From NCBI GenBank assembly GCA_030525795.1, contig JAUNEB010000006.1, positions 1 to 53,308 on the forward strand: 53,308 bases of DNA, in the 5' to 3' direction. The DNA comes from Aerococcaceae bacterium (GTDB lineage: Bacteria; Bacillota; Bacilli; Lactobacillales; Aerococcaceae). A program made the translations under genes and the position numbers. Every line of letters begins with the position of its first letter. The first letter of the stretch is position 1. The notes below the pieces were generated by a model. The model was not told the origin of the DNA, made no database searches, and saw only the letters and a program-made list of their open reading frames with translations. This document shows, piece by piece, positions 24,779-34,539 of the stretch.

Positions 24779-24807
24779 ATTATAGCCCAAATCGCTTGAA
24801 TAATCAA
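24779..24807 (-). promoter_or_regulatory. alaS T-box promoter
   Basis: On the minus strand TTGATT (24802-24807) and a perfect TATAAT (24779-24784) with a 17-bp spacer, just upstream of stem I of the T-box. Confidence 0.75.
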
Positions 24808-24813
24808 TCTTTC

Positions 24814-25617
24814 TCACCGAAAATACTTCTCCAAAACTGCAACAATGCCGTCTTCGTCGTTGGATAAGGTAATTTCGTCTGCGATACTTTTCAAATAATC
24901 TGTCGCGTTGCCCATTGCGATGCCCAATCCCGCCGTTTCAATCATCGTGGCATCATTATTACCGTCACCACAAGCAACGACTTGGGATACTTCCATATTT
25001 AAGTAGCGACAGAGCCATTCGACGGCTTTGCCTTTTGAGACGTCTTTGTGCATCATTTCCAAAAAGTACGGCTTGGAAGTTGTCACATACGTCCATTCTC
25101 CGAATTGGCCATTCAATGCCGTTTCGCATTGCTTGACGATTTGCGGATCGCCAACGCCAATAAATTTCAAGCGAGGTGTGTCGAGTGTCGCAATCCATTT
25201 TTCATCGTAAACAGACGGCAACCCCGTCAATTCGCCTTCAATATGGCTATATTCATTGACTTTATCTAGCATAATCGTGTCGTCGGTGTACGTTGTCACG
25301 ACTAAATGTTGCGCTTGCAAATAGTCAATAATCGCACGTTGCTCGCTTATTTCAATACGCTGGCTAAAAAGCTCGCGCACATCTTTCATTCGTGTCACTA
25401 CCGCGCCATTAAACGAAATAATATACGAATCAAACACGTCTAATTTTAGTTGACGCGCCGTTTCAACCATTGAAGGCGTCGGGCGTCCGCTTGCTAATAC
25501 GATTTTGACACCACGTTTTTGCGCGTCCATCAACGCATCATACGTCCGCTCAGAAATCGTTCGCTCGCTCGTCAACAGCGTATCATCAATATCTAATACT
25601 AACATTTGGTAATTCAT
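24814..25617 (-). CDS. Cof-type HAD-IIB phosphatase
   Basis: A 267-aa HAD hydrolase of the Cof/YidA family. Motif I is LDIDDTLLTS, motif II LASGRPTPS, motif III a Lys in SKGKAVEWL, and motif IV CGDGNNDATM; an alpha/beta C2B cap lies between II and III. These enzymes dephosphorylate sugar phosphates and similar metabolites with broad specificity, so no exact substrate can be given. The ATG at 25615-25617 follows AAGGGTG; the GTG three codons earlier is less likely. Its end lies right beside the alaS promoter, and no terminator is seen. Confidence 0.9.
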   Translation of the reverse strand: MNYQMLVLDIDDTLLTSERTISERTYDALMDAQKRGVKIVLASGRPTPSMVETARQLKLDVFDSYIISFNGAVVTRMKDVRELFSQRIEISEQRAIIDYLQAQHLVVTTYTDDTIMLDKVNEYSHIEGELTGLPSVYDEKWIATLDTPRLKFIGVGDPQIVKQCETALNGQFGEWTYVTTSKPYFLEMMHKDVSKGKAVEWLCRYLNMEVSQVVACGDGNNDATMIETAGLGIAMGNATDYLKSIADEITLSNDEDGIVAVLEKYFR

Positions 25618-25759
25618 AACTATCACCCTTTCTTATACCGTCATTTTATTAAAAAAATGCGCCGCTGACAAGCATTTCTACCTTGCACGATTTTGGCAGA
25701 TTTGTTAAAGTGATAATAATCTCGTTAAGAGAATTTTTTCATGTGACACGGAGGATACG

Positions 25760-28282
25760 ATGTTTCGTAAAATAACCCCTTATTTACTCAATGCCTTGTG
25801 GTTTGCAATGTTGTTAATCGTGATTGCAATCGCCACACAAACGGCGCCTTTTGGCAAAAATACGTTATTAACCATCGACTTAAAACAGCAATATAGCGAT
25901 TTTTTTGGTGCGTTTCGCCAGACGTTATTGCATCAACCCGATATGTTGACATACAGTTTCCACAAAGGAATTGGCGGCGAAATGCTCGGTTTGTGGGCCT
26001 ATTATTTAATCAGTCCATTTAATTTGCTTTTTTTGCTGGTAGATGTGGCCGATTTTCCGATGATGATTACGGTCGTCATCGCGCTCAAATTACTTTGCAT
26101 CAATAGCAGTTTTTTCTTTTTTGCCCGCAAAAAATATGGACTCCGCCCGCTTCCAGCGACCGTATTCAGTTGTTGCTACGCGCTGTCCGCCTACGTCGTC
26201 ACCTACTATTCCAACGTGATGTGGTTCGATGCACTCTTGTTCTTGCCGCTCGTCGCGCTAGGTTTGGACGCGCTCATCCGCGCTAAAAAATGGCGACTGT
26301 ATGTTTTTGCGTTGGCGGCTACCTTAATAACGAATTATTATATCGGTTTTATGTTATGTATTTTCTTAGCGATGTACGCCGTTTATGTATGGTGCGAGCA
26401 AAAAGAAACATCTTTTTTCAAGGCGTACAGACGTTTTGTTGGCTATTCGTTATTGGCGACATTGTTAGCGAGCGTTGTGCTCGTTCCAACTTTTGCAACG
26501 CTACTGGCGAGCAAGGCGAGCTATACGCAGCATACGTGGAATTTGGACGTTGCTTATACATTTGAACAAATTTTTTCGAGAAGTTTTATTGGTAGTTTTA
26601 ATTTAGTAGATATTCAGCGCGGTGCACCGCTATTGTATGTCGGCATGATTACTTGGTTATTGGCGCCATTATCGTGGTTTGCCCCAACCATTAAACGCCG
26701 CGAAAAAGGAATTGCCTTCGTAATTTTGACCGTCTTTTATTTAGCTTTCCATTATAAAGTATTAAACCGCTTGTGGCACGGCGGGCAATTCCCGATTTGG
26801 TATCCTTATCGTTTTTCATTTTTATGGAATTTTTTTGTGTTGATTTTGGCGATGAAAGCTTATCGAGCTTTGCCGTCTATTTCACGCAAACTGATTATAT
26901 GCTTAGGCGCGATTTTGGTGGGCGTATTTTATTTGTATAAATTCCGACTCGGCGATTACCATTATTTAACACCCAATAAATTGCTGCTTTCATTAGCGTT
27001 ATTGGCACTGTACAGCGTCTTGGTTATGTGGCGCCAAAAATGGCTGCCTATCCTTTTATTATTGCTCGTCAGTAGCGAATTGGTCATCAATGCGCGCATT
27101 ATTTTGCCAAAATTCGAGCGCGTCTCCACCGAAAATATCGAAACCCAATTTGAACAATTAGACGCGATGGCAATTCCGACTGAATTTCAGCGCGTCCACA
27201 AAACTTTTCAACGCTCACGCAACGATAGCTTGTTATGGAATTACAAAGGCGCAGATCATTTTAGTTCAACATTAGAAGCACATACGGCGCAATTTTTGGG
27301 ATTATTGGGCATTCCCAATACTAAAACAGCTTACAACTACACGAACGGAACCCTTTTCACGGATGATTTGTTAGGCATTGGCACGATGATTGATTCAACC
27401 AATTGGCACAACAAAATGACTAACGATGTCGATAATGCGTACTATCCAATTGTTGCGCAAGATGATTCATTTATTTATCGTGAAAATGCGAATCATTTTG
27501 GATTAGGTGTGGAAGTCAAACCAAAGATTGTAGACACCGAGCTGTTGCCTGACCAGCCAATTCACAATCAAGAAACGCTGCTTTCTTTAATTGATTTATC
27601 TGAACATTCGCAGCCGTATTTTCAAGAAGTGCCGTTGAGCGAGCCGCTGCTACACAATGTTCATCAGAAAAAAGCGCAAACTTATAGACGTACGGATGCA
27701 ACACTTTCGGCATGGATGGCTTATCATTTTGAAGCGCCTGCCAATCAACCACTTTATGCGACCATCCCTCCAGAATTAGCTTACAAACGACTAGGATTGC
27801 GCGTCGATTGGCATCCTATCGTCTTGTATCAGTTGTTTAAGGCGCCACAAATTGTTGGTTTCGGCAATGGCACAGGTGCCCCGCAAACATTCAAATTGCT
27901 ATTCAACAAACAAAAGCAGCTGACTTTTCCAAAGCCGCAACTATTTGCATTTGATATCGCGCGTTACGAAAAATTACAGCCTAACACCTTTAATGTGACA
28001 CAATTTCAACACAATCACATCACAGGGAATATTACCATTGAGCAAGCGAATGCTTACTTATTATTCAGTATTCCTTTTGACAAAAATTGGAAAATTACCG
28101 TCGACGGCACTCCAACCACAACAAGTGCCGTCTTAAACGAAAGTTTGCTCGCCATCCCCCTCAAAAAAGGCACACACACCATCACACTCACTTACACAAC
28201 GCCAGAATTATGGACGGGCGCTTGGCTGTCGCTATTCGGCTTGGCAATATGTCTTTATTTATCCCACCAAAAAACCCACTGA
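25760..28282 (+). CDS. yfhO: YfhO family membrane protein, probable glycosyltransferase
   Basis: An 840-aa membrane protein with about a dozen hydrophobic helices in the first ~470 residues, a large extracytoplasmic domain, and one C-terminal helix (LWTGAWLSLFGLAICLYL). This is the YfhO layout; B. subtilis YfhO and its relatives add sugars to lipoteichoic acid on the outer face of the membrane. Early motifs FHKGIGGEMLGLWAYYLISP and YLNNxG-like loops fit a GT-C fold. GGAGGATACG precedes the ATG. It is one of few plus-strand genes, a single-gene unit ending at a bidirectional terminator. Confidence 0.88.
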   Translation: MFRKITPYLLNALWFAMLLIVIAIATQTAPFGKNTLLTIDLKQQYSDFFGAFRQTLLHQPDMLTYSFHKGIGGEMLGLWAYYLISPFNLLFLLVDVADFPMMITVVIALKLLCINSSFFFFARKKYGLRPLPATVFSCCYALSAYVVTYYSNVMWFDALLFLPLVALGLDALIRAKKWRLYVFALAATLITNYYIGFMLCIFLAMYAVYVWCEQKETSFFKAYRRFVGYSLLATLLASVVLVPTFATLLASKASYTQHTWNLDVAYTFEQIFSRSFIGSFNLVDIQRGAPLLYVGMITWLLAPLSWFAPTIKRREKGIAFVILTVFYLAFHYKVLNRLWHGGQFPIWYPYRFSFLWNFFVLILAMKAYRALPSISRKLIICLGAILVGVFYLYKFRLGDYHYLTPNKLLLSLALLALYSVLVMWRQKWLPILLLLLVSSELVINARIILPKFERVSTENIETQFEQLDAMAIPTEFQRVHKTFQRSRNDSLLWNYKGADHFSSTLEAHTAQFLGLLGIPNTKTAYNYTNGTLFTDDLLGIGTMIDSTNWHNKMTNDVDNAYYPIVAQDDSFIYRENANHFGLGVEVKPKIVDTELLPDQPIHNQETLLSLIDLSEHSQPYFQEVPLSEPLLHNVHQKKAQTYRRTDATLSAWMAYHFEAPANQPLYATIPPELAYKRLGLRVDWHPIVLYQLFKAPQIVGFGNGTGAPQTFKLLFNKQKQLTFPKPQLFAFDIARYEKLQPNTFNVTQFQHNHITGNITIEQANAYLLFSIPFDKNWKITVDGTPTTTSAVLNESLLAIPLKKGTHTITLTYTTPELWTGAWLSLFGLAICLYLSHQKTH

Positions 28283-28305
28283 AAAATAAATTTTCAGTGG
28301 GTTTT
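28271..28305. terminator. Bidirectional terminator between yfhO and lacD
   Basis: A 15-bp perfect stem (28271-28285 with 28291-28305; core ACCCACTGAAAA) with A-rich and T-rich flanks. It serves yfhO on the plus strand and lacD on the minus strand. Confidence 0.9.
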
Positions 28306-28313
28306 AATCATGA

Positions 28314-29309
28314 TTATTTTTCTGAAAGGCGATCAAACCAAGGTGTTGCGGTTTGTGCCAATACGGCATTCAATTCTTCAATGTTGCGACGACCTTCTGT
28401 TGCAAGCCATTCGCGCGCTGCGGCTGAGCCTGCTTCAATGTAATCTTTGACAGAGCCTGCCCAAGTTGCACGTCCGCACAACACGCCGTTGAATTTAGCG
28501 CCTGCTTTTGCTGCAAATACTAAAGTTTCTTGGAATAATTTGCTTGAAACACCCGCTGACAAGTAGATGTATGGCAATGTGGTTGCCGCTTCTTGTTGAC
28601 GGAAAAATTCTGCCGCTTCTTCTTGCGTGTGTAACACTTCGCCATCAGTGTAACCTTCTACAAAATTCATGTTAACAGGCACTTCGACTTTAAGTACGTC
28701 CACATTGAAACGCTCATCAGAAAACACGCGCATTGCTTCGATGACTTTGCGTGGTTTTACTTTAGCAAATTCAATACTTGCATTATCTGCAATCGTTTCG
28801 TCGTAGCTCAAAATTTCCAAATAAAATGGCAAATCTTCGGCTTCACATTCAGAACCGATACGTTCAATGTAAGCTTGTTTTTGTAAGTTGGTGTATTCGT
28901 TGCCGTCTACATCGTAGTAAAGCAAGAACTTCACAGCGTCTGCGCCTTGTTCTTTCAAGCGTTTTGCTGACCATTCAACTAGGCAATCTGGCAATCGTTC
29001 AGACGAGCTTGTGTCGTAGCCTGTTTTTTCGTAGGCGAGCAACAACCCTGCGTTCTCATCTTTAACTTTAACTGCTGGTAACCCGAATTCTGGGTCCAAC
29101 AAAATAGATGACGCGTATTTGGTTAATTCTTCGGATACTAAACTTTTTAATTCTTCCATTTGGGCAACGGTTGGCGCTTCTGTTTGATGTTTTGCCATCA
29201 TTTTGCGTAAAGCGCCGCGTTGGTCAAAGGCTAAGGCTGAAATAATGCCGTCTTTTGTTGATAGGCGGTGCATTTTTTCTAATTTTGCTGCTGAAATTTT
29301 TCTAACCAT
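28314..29309 (-). CDS. lacD: Tagatose 1,6-bisphosphate aldolase, class I
   Basis: LacD cleaves tagatose 1,6-bisphosphate to dihydroxyacetone phosphate and glyceraldehyde 3-phosphate. The 331-aa protein matches family length and motifs: [13 protein letters not shown] near the N-terminus, [11 protein letters not shown], the Schiff-base Lys in VLKVEVPVN, and [14 protein letters not shown]. It follows nagA by 12 nt. With AgaS and NagA it gives a path from N-acetylgalactosamine 6-phosphate to triose phosphates; the tagatose-6-phosphate kinase step is not encoded here and must be elsewhere. Confidence 0.95.
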   Translation of the reverse strand: MVRKISAAKLEKMHRLSTKDGIISALAFDQRGALRKMMAKHQTEAPTVAQMEELKSLVSEELTKYASSILLDPEFGLPAVKVKDENAGLLLAYEKTGYDTSSSERLPDCLVEWSAKRLKEQGADAVKFLLYYDVDGNEYTNLQKQAYIERIGSECEAEDLPFYLEILSYDETIADNASIEFAKVKPRKVIEAMRVFSDERFNVDVLKVEVPVNMNFVEGYTDGEVLHTQEEAAEFFRQQEAATTLPYIYLSAGVSSKLFQETLVFAAKAGAKFNGVLCGRATWAGSVKDYIEAGSAAAREWLATEGRRNIEELNAVLAQTATPWFDRLSEK

Positions 29310-29321
29310 TTTTGTTCCTCC

Positions 29322-30470
29322 TTACGCTTGATAGCGCAATTTTCCGTCTAAATAAGTTGCTTTCAAAGTTAAGTCTTCGTTGACGACGATAAAATCTGCG
29401 TCGTAATCTTTAGCAATGCGTCCGCAAATGTTGTCGATGCCGACGGATTTTGCTGGGGCTAAAGAAGCCATTCTCAATGCATCTTCAGGTGTTGCGATTC
29501 CCCAGTCATAAACATTTTTGACGCCTTGTTTCAACTCCAAAATAGAGCCTGCTAAGCTACCGCCTTCTTTCAGACGTGCGGTGCCGCCTTTGACAATAAC
29601 ATCAAATTCGCCCAACTTCGATTCGCACTCGCCCATACCGCCAGCGCGCATACAGTCCGTTACTAAAACTGTTTCGTAAGCGCCACGACATTTTGTGACG
29701 ACTTTGGCAGCCGCTGGATGCACATGATGTCCGTCGCAAATAATCTCTGCATAAACGTTATCTAAGGAAAGCGCCGCGCCAACCATACCAGGTGTGCGGT
29801 GATGCAAGCCGCTCATGCCGTTGTACGTATGCACAAAAATATTTGCGCCTGCTTCAACCGCTGCTTGTGCTTCTTCAAACGTTGCGTCGCTGTGCGCCAA
29901 AGCTGTGTAAATTCCTTTGGACGTTGCAAATTTGATGAAGTCCCCGACGCCATTACGCTCAGGCGCAATTGCGATTTTGTTGACTAAATTTTGCGACAAC
30001 GCGTTCCATTTGTCGAGTTTTTCGATGGAAGGATCGCTCATGTATTTTGGATTTTGGGCACCTTTGTATTTTTCTGTGAAAAATGGGCCTTCTAAGAAAA
30101 TACCGCGAATTTTTGCACCTGTGACTTCTTGATAATGATTGCCAATGGTTTCACACACGTCATTCAACAACTCAACAGAAGCCGTCAATGTTGTCGGCAA
30201 CCATGATGTCACGCCACACTCCAACAACCCTTCCGAAATGACTTTAATCCCTTCAAAATCATTATCCATGACATCATGTGACTTGTAACCATGAATATGC
30301 GTGTCAACCAAGCCCGGTGCAATGATTTCGGATGAATAATCTACAATTTCGGCACCTTCTGGTCGCTCATACACAATCTCGCCAAATTTGCCGTCAGTAA
30401 TAGCCAAGTACGCATTTTCGGCAACCGTTGTGTCGAGTACAATTTTTTTAGCATGAATATAGTAAGTCAT
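29322..30470 (-). CDS. nagA: N-acetylglucosamine/N-acetylgalactosamine-6-phosphate deacetylase (canonical)
   Basis: A 382-aa NagA with all usual residues: HIHGYKS-type metal site (HIHG), FLEGPFF, AHSDAT, HTYNGM, and Asp in VTDCM. The phosphate-binding arginine is present in LHHRTPG, unlike the NagA-like protein at 9331-10488. It lies between agaS and lacD, so its natural substrate is probably N-acetylgalactosamine 6-phosphate, although enzymes of this family often accept both sugars. It starts 14 nt after agaS. Confidence 0.92.
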   Translation of the reverse strand: MTYYIHAKKIVLDTTVAENAYLAITDGKFGEIVYERPEGAEIVDYSSEIIAPGLVDTHIHGYKSHDVMDNDFEGIKVISEGLLECGVTSWLPTTLTASVELLNDVCETIGNHYQEVTGAKIRGIFLEGPFFTEKYKGAQNPKYMSDPSIEKLDKWNALSQNLVNKIAIAPERNGVGDFIKFATSKGIYTALAHSDATFEEAQAAVEAGANIFVHTYNGMSGLHHRTPGMVGAALSLDNVYAEIICDGHHVHPAAAKVVTKCRGAYETVLVTDCMRAGGMGECESKLGEFDVIVKGGTARLKEGGSLAGSILELKQGVKNVYDWGIATPEDALRMASLAPAKSVGIDNICGRIAKDYDADFIVVNEDLTLKATYLDGKLRYQA

Positions 30471-30484
30471 ACTATCCCTTCTTT

Positions 30485-31663
30485 CTAGTTTGAAAATGGA
30501 TGGATAATTACACCTTTTACGACGCGGTTGACCGTTCCTGTTGGTGATGGTGTGTCAGGTTTGTTGCCAACTTTGATCGACGCCAACAAGGAAACGGTTT
30601 GTCCAAACAAAATGTAAGGGAATGCTAAGTAAGCATCGGGCACATTGCTGTAAGCTGTATCGAAAGCAAATGGTGTCGCATTGGATGATAATGGTTGTGT
30701 AATTTCGATTGGCAATACTAATTTTGCGATTTGGTCGCCGTGCAATTCGTTGATGATGTCAACATCATATTGGCGTGTGTACGCGTCGTTTGATACGAAT
30801 ACAAAAGCTAATGACTTGTCGTTGACGAATGATTTTGGACCGTGACGGAATCCTAATGATGTTTCGAATGCGGTTGCGATTTGACCCGCTGTCAATTCCA
30901 AAATTTTCAATTGAGCTTCATGCGCCAATCCGAAAAATCCACCTGATCCTAAGTAAATAACGCGATCAAAATCTAAATCAATGTATTGTTGGATTTCTGC
31001 TTCACGTTCGATGACATTTTGGCCGAGAGTAATAGCCGCTTGAATCCATGACGCTTTTTCTTCGGTAGATGCTGAATCAAACGTTAACAGAGCTGTCAAC
31101 ATCATGCAAGTAAAGCTACCTGTCATCGCGAAACCTGCGTCGTTAGAACGACTTGGTTGCAACAAGACGATGTTTTTGTCATCGCCAACAGCCGCTTTCG
31201 CTAAAGCGCCTTCTGGTGCGCAAGTAATCGTTAATTGGTACAAGTCGTTTACGATTTGTTGCGCTAATTGAACCGCCGCCACACTTTCAGGCGAGTTACC
31301 GCTACGCGCGAATGACACTAACAACGTTGGAATGTCCGCTTGGAAAAAGCTCAACGGATTTGACACAATGTCCGTTGTTGGCACTGCACGAAAATCGTAC
31401 ACTTTCTCATTATTGCGTTGTTTCAAGTAAGGCACAATCGTTTCGCCAACGTAAGCTGACGTTCCTGCCCCTGTAAAAATAACGCGCACGCTACCGTGTT
31501 TTTCAACAATATTCGCCAAAAAAGCACGCACTTCTGCTTCACGCTCGGCAAAATTGTCTGCTGCTTCACGCCAAATTTCAGGTTGTTGCTTAATTTCGCG
31601 TGTTGTAATTTCTGCTCCTAGAGCGAGCAGTTGATCTTTTGATAATTCAAACATCTTATCCAC
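30485..31663 (-). CDS. agaS: AgaS, galactosamine-6-phosphate deaminase/isomerase (SIS domain)
   Basis: A 392-aa two-SIS-domain protein of the AgaS family (IFTGAGTSAYVGET, LLVSFARSGNSPESVAA in domain 1; LGFRHGPKSFVNDKS in domain 2). AgaS converts galactosamine 6-phosphate to tagatose 6-phosphate and ammonia. It heads the agaS-nagA-lacD operon, which fits N-acetylgalactosamine use, for example from host mucins. A promoter with a cre-like site lies directly upstream, and nagB is transcribed divergently. No PTS genes accompany the operon. Confidence 0.93.
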   Translation of the reverse strand: MDKMFELSKDQLLALGAEITTREIKQQPEIWREAADNFAEREAEVRAFLANIVEKHGSVRVIFTGAGTSAYVGETIVPYLKQRNNEKVYDFRAVPTTDIVSNPLSFFQADIPTLLVSFARSGNSPESVAAVQLAQQIVNDLYQLTITCAPEGALAKAAVGDDKNIVLLQPSRSNDAGFAMTGSFTCMMLTALLTFDSASTEEKASWIQAAITLGQNVIEREAEIQQYIDLDFDRVIYLGSGGFFGLAHEAQLKILELTAGQIATAFETSLGFRHGPKSFVNDKSLAFVFVSNDAYTRQYDVDIINELHGDQIAKLVLPIEITQPLSSNATPFAFDTAYSNVPDAYLAFPYILFGQTVSLLASIKVGNKPDTPSPTGTVNRVVKGVIIHPFSN

Positions 31664-31684
31664 TCCTTATGTTTTGATACCTCT

Positions 31685-31712
31685 ATTATAACAAGAAAGC
31701 GGTTATCGTCAA
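31685..31712 (-). promoter_or_regulatory. agaS-nagA-lacD promoter with overlapping cre-like site
   Basis: On the minus strand TTGACG (31707-31712) and TATAAT (31685-31690) with a 16-bp spacer. The cre-like AGAAAGCGGTTATC (31694-31707) fills the spacer, so CcpA binding would exclude RNA polymerase. Confidence 0.65.
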
Positions 31713-31810
31713 AGTTTTCACAAGCATATAATTAGTTTTTTTTTTATCTTTTTGAGTTAAAAACGACAACTTTTTAATTAAGATAACAACAGCGATAATT
31801 TAGATAATTT

Positions 31811-31835
31811 CGAAACCGTTTTCTTGTGCTATAAT
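31811..31835 (+). promoter_or_regulatory. nagB promoter (extended -10) with cre-like site
   Basis: TGCTATAAT gives a perfect extended -10 (TATAAT at 31830-31835), and CGAAACCGTTTTCT (31811-31824) is a cre-like palindrome covering the -35 position. Glucose repression of nagB is expected. The spacing to the nagB ATG is about 29 nt. Confidence 0.65.
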
Positions 31836-31864
31836 GAACGTATTGAATAAGGGGAGATGATATT

Positions 31865-32569
31865 ATGGATATTCTTATTTTTGATACTGTTGAACAAGCC
31901 TCTCAAAAAGCGTTTGACTTATTCAAAGAGGCTTTAGCGAACAACGCGACCACGTTCGGATTAGCAACAGGTGGTACACCTGAAACGTTGTACACATTAC
32001 TTTCAAAATCAGATTTGGATTTTTCCGATAAAGTGTCTGTCAATTTAGATGAATATTTTGGACTGGAAGGCACGCACCCAAAAAGTTATCGTTATTACAT
32101 GCAAGCGCAATTATTCAATGCTAAGCCTTTCAAACATTCTTACTTGCCAGACGGCACACAGCAAGATGTAGCGTTTGAAATTGCGCGTTACAATCAAATT
32201 TTGCAAGACAATCCGATTGATTTGCAAATTTTGGGAATCGGCTCAAATGCACACATCGGCTTTAACGAGCCCGGCACTTCTTTTGAGTCGCAAACGCAAT
32301 TGGTCGATTTGACACAATCAACGATTGAAGCGAATAAGCGTTATTTTGAGCGCGTGGAAGACGTCCCAACGCAAGCTTACAGCATGGGCATCGCCTCAAT
32401 TATGGCCGCTAAACAAATTGTGTTGCTTGCTTTTGGCGAAAATAAAGCGCAAGCCATTCACGACATGGTAAAAGGCCCTGTCACTGAAGCCGTTCCTGCA
32501 AGTATTTTGCAACGCCATCCAAACGTAACAGTTTTGTTAGACAAAGCAGCGGCATCTTTATTAAACTAA
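31865..32569 (+). CDS. nagB: Glucosamine-6-phosphate deaminase (canonical)
   Basis: NagB converts glucosamine 6-phosphate to fructose 6-phosphate and ammonia. The 234-aa length is typical of Gram-positive NagB. Phosphate loop [10 protein letters not shown], active-site [27 protein letters not shown] with the phosphate-binding Arg, and GENKAQA with the phosphate-binding Lys are all present. It is divergent from agaS, ends in a bidirectional terminator, and is likely glucose-repressed. It provides the in-window reference against which the altered NagB-like protein at 10510-11328 stands out. Confidence 0.96.
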   Translation: MDILIFDTVEQASQKAFDLFKEALANNATTFGLATGGTPETLYTLLSKSDLDFSDKVSVNLDEYFGLEGTHPKSYRYYMQAQLFNAKPFKHSYLPDGTQQDVAFEIARYNQILQDNPIDLQILGIGSNAHIGFNEPGTSFESQTQLVDLTQSTIEANKRYFERVEDVPTQAYSMGIASIMAAKQIVLLAFGENKAQAIHDMVKGPVTEAVPASILQRHPNVTVLLDKAAASLLN

Positions 32570-32604
32570 TCAAAAAGACTGGGCAAATGCTCAGTCTTTT
32601 TTGA
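32570..32604. terminator. Bidirectional terminator between nagB and ftsY
   Basis: ATCAAAAAGACTGGGC and GCTCAGTCTTTTTTGAT form a long stem with a short AAAT loop, with T-rich tails on both strands. It starts directly after the nagB stop and touches the ftsY stop. Confidence 0.85.
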
Positions 32605-33624
32605 TTAGTGAACTTCGATCACATCTTTAATTAAGTTATACATGTAGCGTTCGGCGTCAAATTTTTGAAGGTCGGTCGCTTTTTCGCCAAGTCCAATGTA
32701 TTTGACGGGAATATCCAGTTCGTGACGAATAGATAAGACGACGCCCCCTTTGGCAGTGCCATCCAGTTTGGTCAGCACTAAGCCTGTAATGTCGGTCGCT
32801 TCGTTGAATTGTTTGGCCTGAATGAGTGCATTTTGACCTGTTGTTGCATCTAATGCTAGCAACACTTCTTGAACGCCGTTTGGATTTTCGCGTTCAATAA
32901 TGCGTTTAATTTTGGCAAGTTCTTCCATCAAATTTGCTTTCGTTTGCAAGCGTCCAGCGGTATCCACTAATAAGTAATCGTAATGTTCGGCGTTTGCTTT
33001 TTTGACGGCGTCGTAAACAACGGCTGCCGGATCACCTTGGTCTTGCCCTGTTACAACGGGAATGTTTAAGCGTTGTCCCCACACATTCAATTGTTCCACA
33101 GCGCCCGCTCTAAACGTATCCGCTGCTGCCAACAAAACTTTGTGCCCTTCTTGTTGTAATTGATAGCCGATTTTGCCGACGGAAGTCGTTTTGCCGACGC
33201 CGTTGACCCCAACAAACAAAATCACCGTCGGGCCATCAGGATTGCGTTTCAATTCAACTAAATTTTCGCCGTCTTTTTCGTAAATTTGCACCATTTTTTC
33301 GAGGAGGACTTGCTTGACATCTTCAGGTTTGTAGACGTTGCGTGCCTCGACTTCGTCGCGAATGGCGTCCGTCAAAGCGAGCGTCATGTTAAAACCGACG
33401 TCGGCACCGATGAATGCTTCTTCCAAATCTTCATAAAAATCTTCGTCAATTTCGCGAAAACTCGTAAACAATTCTGCTAAACGCTCCGAAAAATTTTTGC
33501 GCGTTTTTTCCATACCTTTGTCGTACGTATCAAAAACAATCGTACTTTCTTGCGACTGTATGTCTTCTTTAATCACTTTGTCTTCGCCAGTAAAAGCGCG
33601 GCGAATGCGGTCAAATAATCCCAT
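32605..33624 (-). CDS. ftsY: Signal recognition particle receptor FtsY
   Basis: FtsY docks SRP-bound ribosomes at the membrane. The 339-aa protein has the N domain and the SRP GTPase domain: G1 GVNGVGKTTSVGK, AADTFRAGAVEQL, G3 DTAGRLQTK, G4 TKLDGTAKGG and the closing GLGEKATDLQKFD. The acidic A domain is very short, as in many Firmicutes. It follows the HAD gene by 15 nt. In streptococci and relatives the order is rnc-smc-HAD-ftsY; here smc is about 7 kb away. Confidence 0.97.
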   Translation of the reverse strand: MGLFDRIRRAFTGEDKVIKEDIQSQESTIVFDTYDKGMEKTRKNFSERLAELFTSFREIDEDFYEDLEEAFIGADVGFNMTLALTDAIRDEVEARNVYKPEDVKQVLLEKMVQIYEKDGENLVELKRNPDGPTVILFVGVNGVGKTTSVGKIGYQLQQEGHKVLLAAADTFRAGAVEQLNVWGQRLNIPVVTGQDQGDPAAVVYDAVKKANAEHYDYLLVDTAGRLQTKANLMEELAKIKRIIERENPNGVQEVLLALDATTGQNALIQAKQFNEATDITGLVLTKLDGTAKGGVVLSIRHELDIPVKYIGLGEKATDLQKFDAERYMYNLIKDVIEVH

Positions 33625-33639
33625 AATTCACGTCCTTTC

Positions 33640-34449
33640 TTATTGGATAAAATGATAAATGGCTTGCGCAACGCCGTCTGCTTCATTATGCGCCGAAACG
33701 TAATCCGCCGCTTCCAAAATCATCGGGATTGCGTTCCCCATCGCCACACCAACTCCTGCCAACTCAATCATCGACAAGTCATTTTCTTGGTCGCCCATCG
33801 TCATCATTTCTTCAGGCAAAATTCCTAAACGCTCTCCCAGTTGCGCCAGTGCGCGTCCTTTTGTGACATTTTTTGCCATGATTTCGAGCAAATACGGACG
33901 CGACTTCACGACTGAATAGTTTGCTTTGAATAGCGGCGACAACTGTTCAAGTTGCTGGTCTAAATAAGTTTGTTCAATACAGATGACGCATTTGTTGAAT
34001 ACATGTTCCGCGTCAAAATCATTGAATTCGACTTTTTGCGTCGGTAAATTGTTACCCAAATCCAAATAAATGGACGGTCTGCCTTCCGGATAAGCCATCG
34101 GCTCGTACACCCAATTTTCGTCAATCGGATTGAGCGGCAATGCCAAACGTTCTGTTTCGGCGTACCATTGTTGAACGTCCGCTTGCGTCAATGGATTATT
34201 TACCAAAATTTCGCCGTCTGCCGCTTTTCGCACTTGACCACCATTGAACGTAATAATGTAATCATTCGGGCCCGTAAAACCAATTTCTTCAATGAATTGT
34301 TTCATCGCAAAATAAGGTCTGCCCGTACAAATGACGACTTTAATTCCTTTTTGGTTGGCATAACGCAAAGCTTCCAAGTTACCTTGTGAAATGGTTTTAT
34401 CGGATTTTAGTAAGGTGCCATCTAAATCGATTGCTATTAATTTAATCAT
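33640..34449 (-). CDS. Cof-type HAD-IIB phosphatase
   Basis: A 269-aa HAD hydrolase: motif I IDLDGTLLKS, motif II CTGRPYFAM, motif III in TKGRALAQL, motif IV GDQENDLSM. Broad-specificity sugar phosphate phosphatases of this kind sit between smc and ftsY in streptococci and relatives, and this gene keeps that place beside ftsY. The ATG at 34447-34449 (9 nt after AAAGG) is preferred over the one three codons earlier. It is distinct from the HAD gene at 24814-25617. Confidence 0.9.
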   Translation of the reverse strand: MIKLIAIDLDGTLLKSDKTISQGNLEALRYANQKGIKVVICTGRPYFAMKQFIEEIGFTGPNDYIITFNGGQVRKAADGEILVNNPLTQADVQQWYAETERLALPLNPIDENWVYEPMAYPEGRPSIYLDLGNNLPTQKVEFNDFDAEHVFNKCVICIEQTYLDQQLEQLSPLFKANYSVVKSRPYLLEIMAKNVTKGRALAQLGERLGILPEEMMTMGDQENDLSMIELAGVGVAMGNAIPMILEAADYVSAHNEADGVAQAIYHFIQ

Positions 34450-34501
34450 CTCGTTCATCCTTTCTCGTAGGAGACATCTTTAACGCTACCTTTGCCTTCC
34501 C

Positions 34502-34507
34502 ATTATA
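34502..34507 (-). promoter_or_regulatory. -10 box of the HAD-ftsY operon
   Basis: TGGTATAAT on the minus strand is an extended -10 element about 53 nt before the HAD start. No clear -35 is seen. It suggests that HAD-ftsY gained its own promoter after separation from smc. Confidence 0.55.
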
Positions 34508-34539
34508 CCAAAAAAATACCCCTGACGCCATCTACAAAA

